Positions 1 to 7,264 of a stretch of DNA of 20,150 nucleotides are shown in pieces. Both the position numbers and the translations under genes were made by a program. The notes beneath the pieces are model-generated. The model did no database searches, was not told where the DNA came from, and saw only the letters and a list, made by a program, of their open reading frames with translations. How positions within the stretch are numbered: the first letter of the stretch is position 1; every line of letters starts with the position of its first letter. The DNA comes from DASTSN01 sp035760665 (lineage in GTDB: Bacteria; Bacteroidota; Bacteroidia; Chitinophagales; Chitinophagaceae), in assembly GCA_035760665.1 (NCBI GenBank), contig DASTSN010000059.1:1-20150 (forward strand), in the 5' to 3' direction.

Positions 1-296
1 GATTATTCATATATAGCCTGCTGTAATGAACAGGCCCTATTATTCTTCCCGGTGCAACTTCTGTCTTCACAAACAACGATGCCCCTGTTGAATAACGGTT
101 TTGCTGCTTTTGCCCTTCCCTCCTTTCTCGTATGAAATGGATTGATATTCTTTTTTACCGGTGTAAAAAGTATTAAAAAAGCATACCCGAAATCCCAGCC
201 TGCGGAAGCAGGTGAACCGGCGGGCCGGAAAAAAGATTTACCGTATCGAAGCTGCGATTGGGTGATTTTTTTAATAAGCCTTTCGCACGGGCTGGT
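1..296. other. Left-edge region without a supportable gene
   Basis: This stretch lies beyond the stop codon of the T9SS cargo gene and runs to the window edge. It holds short GC-rich inverted repeats around 198-232 (CCTGC/GCAGG and CCGG/CCGG stems). A weak hairpin at 273-301 (AATAAGCC paired with GGTTTATT) overlaps the stop codon. Neither hairpin is followed by a T tract in the direction of the upstream gene, so I do not call a terminator. A minus-strand frame stays open from about 200 down to a stop at 3-5, but it has no convincing start and no recognisable product. Confidence 0.5.
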
Positions 297-2069
297 TTAT
301 TGTATTACTATGGAAGCTGACTGATCCCCTGCTTTTACCCTGTAAAGACCGGCGGGCAGCCTGCTCACCTCAATCCTGGTATTACCCGGATTGATGTGCT
401 GCTGCCATACCCGCAGACCCATCGTATTGTAGATTGTCAACATAGTATGCGCATCCTGCTGCACCAGCAGCTGACCGCTGGTAACCGGGTTGGGATACAA
501 ATGTAACTGGCGTAAACCCGTCAGGCTGATGCTGACCACGCTGCTGAAGGTTCCCCTCCCATCGAGGTCGCGCTGCCAAAGCCGGTAATAATTATTACCT
601 CCGGAAGGACTTTCGTCTGTGAATGTATACGCATGCCTGTCACCTGCATTAGCTGCTGCGGGTATTGTACCAATCGTTTGCCACTGGCTGCCATTTGTGC
701 TGTGCTGTACGGCAAAATCCATAACTGCTTTTTCGCCGGCTGTTTCCCAATCCAGGATCACGGTCTGGCCTTGTCGGCGTGCTGTAAAGCTGAGCCATGT
801 CAGCGGTAGTGTTGTATTGTCAATAATATCCCCTGTAACCACTGCATTCAGACTCGCGGAACTAAAGCGTAAGGTTTGGGTACCGCTGGCCAACAGTTGT
901 ACATCTGAAAAAGTGGCCACTCCGCTGGCATCAGTATTCACGGTAACGGTACCAGTCACCGTACCGCCGCCGGAAGCCACCGACACCGTCACGGGAATAT
1001 TTGCCTGCCGGATTGGTTGGCCCAGCCCATCACGCACCTGTACTACCGGCGCTGGGGAAAGTGTTACATTACTTTGATACCCTGTGGGCGATGTGCTGAG
1101 AGTGAGCTGCGTTGCCACGCTGATAGCCGGCTCATTAAAAGCAATAAAACCCGGGTCAGATGTGCCATTGGGCTTATATTCCAGCGCCACCGCGTTTTGG
1201 TAGTTAGCCGCTGTAATGCCAAAGGTGCCAAGATCGGCTGCGAAAAAAGCCATCGGCCTCTCGCCATTTACATAGGTACTGTTGAGCTGTGTACTGGTAA
1301 GATCGTAAAAATCAGCCTGCCATTTACCCACAACCGGCAATGATGTTGTTGTAATACTGACTGGATTTCCCACCACATTTCCATTTACATCCACAAACTG
1401 TAAAACATCAGGGGTGGTAGAACTTGGTGATGCCAACTGGGTGACAAACACATCAGGTATACCATCATTCACTGCAGCGGCAGTAATACCGTTAGTGCTC
1501 AGGTTAAACCGCAGCGTGGAGCCACCGGGAATATTGGCAAGCCCGGTGCCCAGGTCAAGCCCTTTTATTCCATCAGTTAAAAACCCCGCTAACTGTGCGC
1601 CGCTTGGATTAGCCGGGAAAGGTGATGTGCTGCTGTTGTCAACCCCTGCATTAATCCCGTCATACAACTGGCCCAGCATAACAAAGTAAAATCCCCCAGC
1701 GGTGCTGGGCACGCTGTTTATGGGAAATGCCCGGAAATTCAATGGCGTAAAGCTTACACTGTTAGATACCAGTACAGCATTGTTCACACCCGTTGAGTAC
1801 GTGGTTCCATTCCACGTAAATGCCAGCATGTTGTGGCTATTATCGGGTTTTACAGGATTGTTTGAACTGGAACTGGAGGTCCAGTACCCATTGTAATCGG
1901 TATAAATTGCTGTCACACCCTGCGCATGACCAGCCTGAACAGACACAGCCCAACACATGAAAACAATTAAGAACTTATGAAACTTGCGAAGGATAGTAGC
2001 CGCACCGGAAATGGAAATACCACTTATTGCATCAGCAGGCACAAAAAGGAAATTGTAAAATTCTTTCAT
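297..2069 (-). CDS. Secreted T9SS cargo protein with Ig-like domain and C-terminal sorting domain
   Basis: The 590-residue product is predicted to cross the inner membrane by Sec and the outer membrane by the type IX secretion system. A hydrophobic segment at about 33-46 ending in AGHAQ is the likely signal peptide. Its N-region is unusually long at about 30 residues, but Met1 is the only ATG upstream of the hydrophobic core. Residues 51-318 form a module I cannot name, rich in Ser, Thr, Asn and Gly. Residues 320-415 look like a bacterial Ig/invasin-type (Big-1-like) domain, with VVQVRDGLGQPI and a GTVTVNTDASGVATF stretch. Residues 421-515 (LPLTWLSF start, NYYRLWQRDLDG) form the fibronectin-like module often found before the tail. 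Residues 523-590 (LYPNP, MLTIYNTMG, LPAGLYRVK) are a type A T9SS sorting domain. The role is probably adhesion or surface binding; the ligand is unknown. Confidence 0.88.
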   Translation of the reverse strand: MKEFYNFLFVPADAISGISISGAATILRKFHKFLIVFMCWAVSVQAGHAQGVTAIYTDYNGYWTSSSSSNNPVKPDNSHNMLAFTWNGTTYSTGVNNAVLVSNSVSFTPLNFRAFPINSVPSTAGGFYFVMLGQLYDGINAGVDNSSTSPFPANPSGAQLAGFLTDGIKGLDLGTGLANIPGGSTLRFNLSTNGITAAAVNDGIPDVFVTQLASPSSTTPDVLQFVDVNGNVVGNPVSITTTSLPVVGKWQADFYDLTSTQLNSTYVNGERPMAFFAADLGTFGITAANYQNAVALEYKPNGTSDPGFIAFNEPAISVATQLTLSTSPTGYQSNVTLSPAPVVQVRDGLGQPIRQANIPVTVSVASGGGTVTGTVTVNTDASGVATFSDVQLLASGTQTLRFSSASLNAVVTGDIIDNTTLPLTWLSFTARRQGQTVILDWETAGEKAVMDFAVQHSTNGSQWQTIGTIPAAANAGDRHAYTFTDESPSGGNNYYRLWQRDLDGRGTFSSVVSISLTGLRQLHLYPNPVTSGQLLVQQDAHTMLTIYNTMGLRVWQQHINPGNTRIEVSRLPAGLYRVKAGDQSASIVIQ

Positions 2070-2101
2070 CGGGATTGATTTTAAAACAGCATTTTTTCAG
2101 C

Positions 2102-2130
2102 CTGTGCATAGTTACTTTAATCTGTGCATA
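2102..2130. promoter_or_regulatory. Tandem direct repeat, candidate regulator binding site
   Basis: CTGTGCATA occurs twice, at 2102-2110 and 2122-2130. The repeat period is exactly 20 bases, about two helical turns, so both copies face the same side of the DNA. It lies 33-61 bases upstream of the start codon of the T9SS cargo gene, where its promoter should be. The spacing is what a dimer binding head-to-tail half-sites would need; LytTR and AraC regulators work this way. The identity of any regulator is unknown. Confidence 0.5.
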
Positions 2131-2157
2131 AGTCATTTCTCCTGAAAAAATATTTAT

Positions 2158-2173
2158 GTTGACAATTGTCAAC
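2158..2173. promoter_or_regulatory. 16-bp perfect palindrome, candidate operator
   Basis: GTTGACAATTGTCAAC reads identically on both strands. An extra GTCAAC half-site follows at 2175-2180. The palindrome lies about 90-105 bases upstream of the T9SS cargo gene and 27 bases beyond the direct repeat. Its TTG-N8-CAA core is the type of site bound by winged-helix dimers such as MarR-family proteins. This is inference from the sequence form; no such regulator is encoded in the window. Confidence 0.45.
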
Positions 2174-2812
2174 AGTCAACGGAAATACCGGCCTGTTATG
2201 AATTATTGTAGCTGGTAAAGCCGCATAACCATCTACCCGTTGATATCAGCAGCTAATGGTATTCACTTATATTTAACGGAGTGATATTGCAGGACTCCCC
2301 GGAACAGGCTTGACCAGCTTGGCGAATCAGCGGGTGATATTTTTTATATAACTGTCTATCCTACTTTTGAAAGGCGTCGTACACGTAAAGGCTAATCTTC
2401 ACACTTCCATCGACACATTGGTTTGGCGCAGAATAGCCAACTCGCTGTTACGTATTGTAAACTAGCTACAGGCATGAAACAAAAAATACCTGAAGCGCAG
2501 GTGCTGCCTGAGTGACTTTTGAGTGTTTTTCGCAAAAGTAGTCAAAGCGGTTATGAGGGTTGCAATTACACCTGTAAAGGACTATTTTAAATCTTCGGCA
2601 ATGCGTTGGAGTGGCAGCTCCGGCAGGGATGAGTTAGTTTTTTTAAAAAAGAAAGGAGATTATGAATTGCTGCAACGTATACCCTTCCAGCCCTTTTATC
2701 TTCTTTGGGAATGGCTGGCAGATTTGTTTCTTACTTTGGAAGAAACAAAGGCCCTTACGAGTACCACATTTTTTATATTTTTAATGCAGTCAAAGCCGTT
2801 AATATTCAGCAC

Positions 2813-3166
2813 ATGAATAGCAATGCAAGAATATACAAAATGTCAGTCGCCGGGGTCTACCCGCATTACGTAGCGAAGGCGGAGAAAAAAGGCCGCAGCA
2901 AGGCGGAGGTGGATCAAATCATCTGTTGGCTCACCGGTTATGATGAACAACAATTACAGGAACATCTTGCCCGGAAAACCGATTTCGAAACCTTTTTTGC
3001 CCAGGCGCCGCAGTTTCATCCCAATGCTGCAAAAATAACCGGCGTTATCTGCGGTTACCGTGTGGAGGAAATCGACGATGCGCTGATCCAAAAAGTTCGT
3101 TACCTGGACAAGCTGATTGATGAGCTGGCCAAAGGAAAATCAATGGACAAGATTTTACGGCAATAA
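2813..3166 (+). CDS. DUF2200 family protein
   Basis: The 117-residue product matches the DUF2200 family across its length, including RIYKM near residue 6, VYPHYVAKAEKKGRSKAEVD at 15-34, IICWLTGYDE at 36-45, DFETFFAQAP at 57-66 and a KITGVICGYRVEEI block at 74-87. The family is a small, soluble, conserved bacterial protein of unknown biochemical role. The frame stays open upstream to 2705, but the extra residues are low quality and the family begins near this Met, so the ATG at 2813 is preferred. There is no signal peptide. It converges on the sigma-factor gene with only 36 bases between stop codons, and it appears to be monocistronic. Confidence 0.88.
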   Translation: MNSNARIYKMSVAGVYPHYVAKAEKKGRSKAEVDQIICWLTGYDEQQLQEHLARKTDFETFFAQAPQFHPNAAKITGVICGYRVEEIDDALIQKVRYLDKLIDELAKGKSMDKILRQ

Positions 3167-3202
3167 TCTGGCCTGGTCCCCGGCAATAAAAAGTTTCGAG
3201 AA

Positions 3203-4072
3203 CTACGCCGTCAGGTAGGCACGCAGTGCCTGGTTATTGGCAGCTGTACGCAGCTGCAACAGGGCTTTTTCCTTTATTTGTCGCACCCGTTCGCGGGTAA
3301 GGCAAAAGCGGGCAGCAATTTCATCAATACTCATCGGGTAGTCCACGCCAATGCCAAAATAATAACAGAGCGTTTCCCGCTGGCGGGGCGATAAGAGCTG
3401 AAACGACCGTGCCAGCTCCTTGCGCAGCGATTCCGTATAGTCCACTTTTTTCTCCACCTTTTCAGCATTGCTGTTGGCCAGTGTATCCAGCAGTGTGCCG
3501 TCTTCATCTTCTGACAGGGGTGTATCCAGGCTCAGTTGCTGCTGCTTTAACCCCAGGCTTCGGTCAATTTCTTTGATTTCCATATGCAGCACCTCGGCGA
3601 GCTCTTCGGCAGAGGGGGTACGTTCCAGTTGTTGCTCCAGTTGTGTAAAGGCTTTTTGTATACGGCTGCTGATGGCTACCTGGTTCAGAGGCAGGCGCAC
3701 CAGTCGTGATTGCTCGATGATGGCCTGCAGGATGTTTTGACGAATCCACCACACGGCAAAAGAAATGAAGCGGAAACCACGGGTGTGATCAAAGCGTTCG
3801 GCGGCTTTAATCAACCCGAGATTCCCTTCATTGATCAGGTCTGGCAGGGAGAGCCCGTGTCCCTGGTATTGCTTGGCAACCGACACTACAAATCGCAGGT
3901 TGGCTTTCACCAGTCGGTTCAGGGCTGTTTTATGGCCGTTTTTGATTTGCTGCGCCAAAGCGGCTTCCGCTTCAGGGCTGAGCATTTCTTCTTTACTGAT
4001 TTCGCGAAGATACCGGGCAAGGCTTTCCGTTTCTCTTACGGTAATGGAATTGGTAATCTTGAGCTGACGCAT
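3203..4072 (-). CDS. RpoD/SigA-type sigma-70 factor, probably a paralogue
   Basis: The 289-residue product directs RNA polymerase to promoters. Region 1.2 begins at about residue 17 (SLARYLREI). Region 2 is clear: NLRFVVSVAKQYQGHGLSLPD at 58-78, LINEGNLGLIKAAERFD at 79-95, and the -10 recognition stretch RGFRFISFAVWWIRQNI at 98-114. Region 3 starts at LVRLPLNQV, and region 4.2 carries the helix-turn-helix CLTRERVRQIKEKAL at 257-271. The short form lacking a long region 1.1 is normal for Bacteroidota primary sigma factors. ATG at 4072 gives the typical MRQLKI start; an ATG two codons upstream (4078) is also possible. Several usually conserved positions differ (IIEQSRL, QVAISSRIQKAF), which suggests a second copy rather than the housekeeping sigma, but that needs the rest of the genome. 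Confidence 0.9.
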   Translation of the reverse strand: MRQLKITNSITVRETESLARYLREISKEEMLSPEAEAALAQQIKNGHKTALNRLVKANLRFVVSVAKQYQGHGLSLPDLINEGNLGLIKAAERFDHTRGFRFISFAVWWIRQNILQAIIEQSRLVRLPLNQVAISSRIQKAFTQLEQQLERTPSAEELAEVLHMEIKEIDRSLGLKQQQLSLDTPLSEDEDGTLLDTLANSNAEKVEKKVDYTESLRKELARSFQLLSPRQRETLCYYFGIGVDYPMSIDEIAARFCLTRERVRQIKEKALLQLRTAANNQALRAYLTA

Positions 4073-4285
4073 TCCCATAGTTACAGGTTTTGGATTTTTA
4101 AAAAAATGGTTTTTCGATCAGAATTGGTGAATGACAGCACAAATGAACTATACGCTGTTTTTCTAAAAAATAGTACCAGGTATTATTCCCTTGTAAATTT
4201 GATAAAAAGATTGTTGTAGTGCAATTGCTACAGGAAAAGCATTAGGCAATCCAGGTAAGCTGCTGCAATTCATCACGGCAGGTTG

Positions 4286-5335
4286 TCAGCGTACCCTCAC
4301 CCGCGGGTCTACAATGCCGTAAAGGATATCGGCCAGTATATTCACCAGTATAAAAAAGACCGCTGAGAGGAGCACAGAACCCATGACTACGGGAAAGTCC
4401 AGTTTTTCTAAAGCATCCACCGTTACCTTGCCAATACCCTGCCAGCCAAAAATATATTCCACAAAAAAGGCGCCGGCTAACAATTCGGCAAACCACCCGG
4501 TGATAGCTGTGATAACGGGATTCAGGGCATTCCGCAGGGCATGTTTCCAGATGACTGTTCGCCTGGACAATCCTTTCGCGTAGGCAGTACGAATATAATC
4601 CTGGTCAAGTACATCAAGCATGGCGCTGCGGGTAAGTTGGGCGATGATGGCCAGCGGACGGATGCCGAGTGTAACCGCCGGGAGGATCAGGTGCTGAAAT
4701 GCAAGGTGCCGCTTACCCGTCAGTTCATCCAGCACGTACCAGTTGCCGGTTATATGCAGGCCGGTATAATTGCTGAGTAGGAAACCGAAAACGTATGCAA
4801 TAATAATCCCGATAAAAAAAGAAGGTGCGGAAATACCGGCAATACTGGCAACAATGGCGGTGCTGTCAATCCAGGTATGTTGCCTGACGGCGGCCGCCAC
4901 GCCCAGCGGAATGCCAAGCAGCATGGCGAGCAGCATCGCGGCGCCTGCAAGCATCAGCGTACCGGGTAATGCTTCCAATAAAATGCCTCCTACATTCTTG
5001 CGGGTTTGATAGGACCTGCGCAGGTAGGGAATTTTCAGTCCCAGTTTCAGCCGACCGCCGACAAAAAAACCTTTCAACTGCTTGGTCTTTATCTCGTCGC
5101 TGCTATGTACACAAACCGGTGAAATATCATTAAGGTAATACAAAAACTGCTTCCATTTTGGCTGGTCCAGGTACAGCTCTTTGCGAATGGCAGCCTGGGT
5201 GGCTGCATCACCAGTTTGCCCCATCACCAACCGCGAAGGATCGCCCAGTCCCTGGAACAGGAAAAAAACAATCATCACCACACCTGTAATCACAAGGATG
5301 CCGTAAAACAGTTTCCGGATGATGTATTTTATCAT
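4286..5335 (-). CDS. DppB/OppB-type ABC transporter permease
   Basis: The 349-residue inner-membrane protein belongs to the binding-protein-dependent transport permease family that moves peptides, nickel or similar solutes. The N-terminal MIKYIIRKLFYGILVITGVVMI matches the first helix of DppB-like permeases. The inner-membrane core follows from about residue 118, and the EAA coupling loop that contacts the ATPase is seen as YIRTAYAKGLSRRTVIWKHA with ALRNALNPV. The ending DILYGIVDPRVRVR is also typical. A stretch of about 60 residues after the first helix is probably periplasmic. The start lies two bases after the stop of the DoxX-like gene, so the two are almost certainly cotranscribed. No partner permease, ATPase or binding protein is in the window, so the substrate cannot be assigned. 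Confidence 0.9.
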   Translation of the reverse strand: MIKYIIRKLFYGILVITGVVMIVFFLFQGLGDPSRLVMGQTGDAATQAAIRKELYLDQPKWKQFLYYLNDISPVCVHSSDEIKTKQLKGFFVGGRLKLGLKIPYLRRSYQTRKNVGGILLEALPGTLMLAGAAMLLAMLLGIPLGVAAAVRQHTWIDSTAIVASIAGISAPSFFIGIIIAYVFGFLLSNYTGLHITGNWYVLDELTGKRHLAFQHLILPAVTLGIRPLAIIAQLTRSAMLDVLDQDYIRTAYAKGLSRRTVIWKHALRNALNPVITAITGWFAELLAGAFFVEYIFGWQGIGKVTVDALEKLDFPVVMGSVLLSAVFFILVNILADILYGIVDPRVRVR

Positions 5336-5337
5336 AG

Positions 5338-6579
5338 CTATTGATTGGGACTGCCCACAGCCTGCCCGGTATCTGCACTGTTGCTGGTTGTACTATCGGA
5401 CAGGGGTTGCTGCATTGTTATTGTATCCACCACCCGGAGGGCACCACTCAATTGTCTGGGCCCCCATTTACCCGTAATGGTGCCTTGTTGTAATACATAC
5501 AGGCAGGGATTTGCGCGGGCTACCATGCGGATAACGGTATAATCGCAATTAAAAACCTGCACATCACGGAAAGGCGTTGCCGACAGCAATTGCTGCGCTT
5601 TCTCCCGAACAGTTGTAACGATGTAAACAGGAATATGCCTGCTTTTTGCTGCTGCATATACTTTCGAAAAGTCCTGCTGCCAGGCCGAAACTGGTGCATC
5701 AAATTTTTCATCGAATAATAATACACACCAGGGCTCTGATAAAATAACAGCGGTAGAATCCGCATCGCCTGCACCGGTAAGCGCAAAACCTTTAACCGGT
5801 GGTTCGGCGTTTCCTTTCCTGACAAGTTTATCGGTACGCTTTTTAAACTGGTAGGTATTCAAATCAGCCGGTAATTCAGCCGGTGAAAATTCATACTCCT
5901 TCCCTCCTTTTTCGTATACAAAGCGGATGGCGAAGCTATCAGGTACGGCGCCCGGCGGAATTTTCATTTGTTCCGAAATATTATTGCCTTTTTTAAAAGG
6001 CAAACAATCCACGTAGGGCAGGTATACCAGTGCATAGGCTTGTATGCCAAAGGAGAGTATGGCGGTTACCAGCATCGCGATGCGGGCAGAGCGAACGGGT
6101 AAAGCCGCAGTAATTTTTTTCCGGTGATAAAAGAGAAATAAAATCAAACCCGTTAATACAATATCTTTTAAAAAGGAAGTGAAGGGTGTAATGGGCAGGC
6201 AGTCGCCGAAGCAACCGCAGTTTTTAAATTTCCCCGACAGATAGGCATACCCGGTAAGAAACGTAAAGAAGAGAATCAGCAGCAGCAATAGCCAGCTCAC
6301 CGCTTTCATGCGCCAGCCAACGAGCAGGGCAACGCCGGCAATAATTTCCACGGCAATCATTATCACCGAAAGCGTAAGGGAATGTTCGTGCAAGTACTCA
6401 AAGAAGTGCACCAAGGGTGTACGCAAAAAAAAGGTGCTTTTAGACAGACCTTCGTTCCACACCTCGAAAAACTCTTTCATTTTGTAACTCAGCCCCTGGG
6501 GGTCGTTGGCTTTTACAAGCCCCGAGAAAATAAACAGCAAGCCAACCAGCACTCTTACAACGGCGATGAGTATTTTCAT
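5338..6579 (-). CDS. DoxX/BT_3928-like membrane protein with C-terminal periplasmic domain
   Basis: The 413-residue protein has an N-terminal DoxX/MauE-like bundle with helices at about 4-20, 70-88, 93-115 and 137-152, then a fifth at about 167-185. The conserved CGCFGDC motif at 121-127 follows the third helix, and FSGLVKANDPQGLSYKM near 18-34 is typical of the family. The C-terminal half resembles a thioredoxin-like fold (PWCVLLFDEKFDAPVSAWQQ and a final LYVLQQGTITGKWG strand), but I see no CxxC active site. A role in envelope redox balance or quinone-linked electron flow is suggested by DoxX relatives and not shown here. It sits 40 bases downstream of the DUF1599 gene and two bases upstream of the ABC permease, in one likely operon. 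Confidence 0.85.
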   Translation of the reverse strand: MKILIAVVRVLVGLLFIFSGLVKANDPQGLSYKMKEFFEVWNEGLSKSTFFLRTPLVHFFEYLHEHSLTLSVIMIAVEIIAGVALLVGWRMKAVSWLLLLLILFFTFLTGYAYLSGKFKNCGCFGDCLPITPFTSFLKDIVLTGLILFLFYHRKKITAALPVRSARIAMLVTAILSFGIQAYALVYLPYVDCLPFKKGNNISEQMKIPPGAVPDSFAIRFVYEKGGKEYEFSPAELPADLNTYQFKKRTDKLVRKGNAEPPVKGFALTGAGDADSTAVILSEPWCVLLFDEKFDAPVSAWQQDFSKVYAAAKSRHIPVYIVTTVREKAQQLLSATPFRDVQVFNCDYTVIRMVARANPCLYVLQQGTITGKWGPRQLSGALRVVDTITMQQPLSDSTTSNSADTGQAVGSPNQ

Positions 6580-6619
6580 TGGTAGTCATTTAGTAAACGG
6601 ATGATTATGCCGGTAACGG

Positions 6620-7159
6620 CTATGCTTCGTTCATCAGTATTAATGCAAAAACAGCGTAGTTGACAATGTCGAGGTAATTGGCATCAATTCCTTCACTGAT
6701 CAGCGTTTTTCCATCATTGGCCAGTATTTGCCGTATGCGCTGCAGCTTCATCAAAATCAGGTCTACAAAACTCTCCTGGCTCATGCTGCGCCAGGCCTCG
6801 CCATAATCATGATTTTTATCCTGCATTAATTTTTTGGCTGTTGCCACTGCTTCGTCATATAAGAGGGCCACGCGGTCAGCCGGTAATTCTTCCGGTTCGT
6901 GAGCACCGAGTTTTAACTGCAGCAAGCCGATGATGGCGTAATTAACGATACCTTTGAATTCTGATCCGATATTATCTTCCACCCGCTGCTGTTTTTTTTC
7001 CTGGATGGTCCGTATGCGCTGCGCTTTAATAAAAAGCTGGTCCACGATGGAAATGGGGCGCAACACCCGCCAGGCTGTGCCATAGTCGCGTGTTTTTTGT
7101 AAAAAAATGTCCCGGCAGGCATGAATTGCCTGGCTGTATTGATTGTCCGTATTTGCCAT
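6620..7159 (-). CDS. DUF1599 protein with two tandem domain copies
   Basis: The 179-residue, probably cytoplasmic, all-helical protein contains two copies of the DUF1599 unit. Copy one (about 15-82) has KTRDYGTAWR, then D-x6-QRIR and IVNYAIIGL. Copy two (about 107-176) has KNHDYGEAWR, then LQRIRQI and DIVNYAVFAL. As I recall, this Pfam family has also been called nucleotide-modification-associated domain 1 and has phage relatives, but the activity is unknown. I chose ATG 7159. ATG 7177 adds six residues and is possible. The longer reading from TTG 7243 is unlikely because that codon falls inside a TACTTTTG promoter box (7248-7241). The gene heads the operon with the DoxX-like protein and ABC permease and diverges from folP. 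Confidence 0.85.
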   Translation of the reverse strand: MANTDNQYSQAIHACRDIFLQKTRDYGTAWRVLRPISIVDQLFIKAQRIRTIQEKKQQRVEDNIGSEFKGIVNYAIIGLLQLKLGAHEPEELPADRVALLYDEAVATAKKLMQDKNHDYGEAWRSMSQESFVDLILMKLQRIRQILANDGKTLISEGIDANYLDIVNYAVFALILMNEA

Positions 7160-7240
7160 GGTTGAAAATTCACTCATCCGGTGCGCTGGTAAAATTGGTT
7201 TTCTGCAAAAATGCGTTGGTCTTCTGTTTATCTTTAGCTC

Positions 7241-7248
7241 CAAAAGTA
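7241..7248 (-). promoter_or_regulatory. Bacteroidota -7 promoter box for the DUF1599 operon
   Basis: TACTTTTG on the minus strand exactly matches TAnnTTTG. It lies about 80 bases upstream of the preferred DUF1599 start. No TTG is seen at the ideal distance upstream, so only the -7 half is supported. The box shares the narrow gap with folP, whose own candidate box is TATCTTTA at 7229-7236. Confidence 0.45.
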
Positions 7249-7264
7249 AAGAACAAAGCTTAAA

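Larger units (their letters stand above)
2070..2812. other. Long intergenic region between divergent genes
   Basis: These 743 bases separate the T9SS cargo gene (-) from the DUF2200 gene (+). The third next to the cargo gene carries a direct repeat and a perfect palindrome, listed separately. An exact TAnnTTTG box (TACTTTTG) lies on the plus strand at 2362-2369. A spaced inverted repeat, ACTTTTG (2515-2521) with CAAAAGT (2533-2539), contains another such box on the minus strand. Small open frames here, for example at 2523-2816, have biased low-complexity translations and no family resemblance. I see no gene. Confidence 0.6.

Noticed and set aside
3..200. Minus-strand frame open from about 200 to a stop at 3-5
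   Set aside because: It has no convincing start codon or promoter, and the translated peptide resembles no family I know.
273..301. Hairpin overlapping the T9SS cargo stop codon as a terminator
   Set aside because: On the transcribed strand it is followed by A residues rather than T, so it does not fit an intrinsic terminator.
619..1077. 152-codon plus-strand frame inside the T9SS cargo gene
   Set aside because: It overlaps a protein with signal peptide, Ig-like and sorting domains on the other strand; it has no independent support.
2523..2816. 97-codon plus-strand frame upstream of the DUF2200 gene
   Set aside because: No family resemblance, atypical composition, and it runs into the true start of the DUF2200 gene in another frame.
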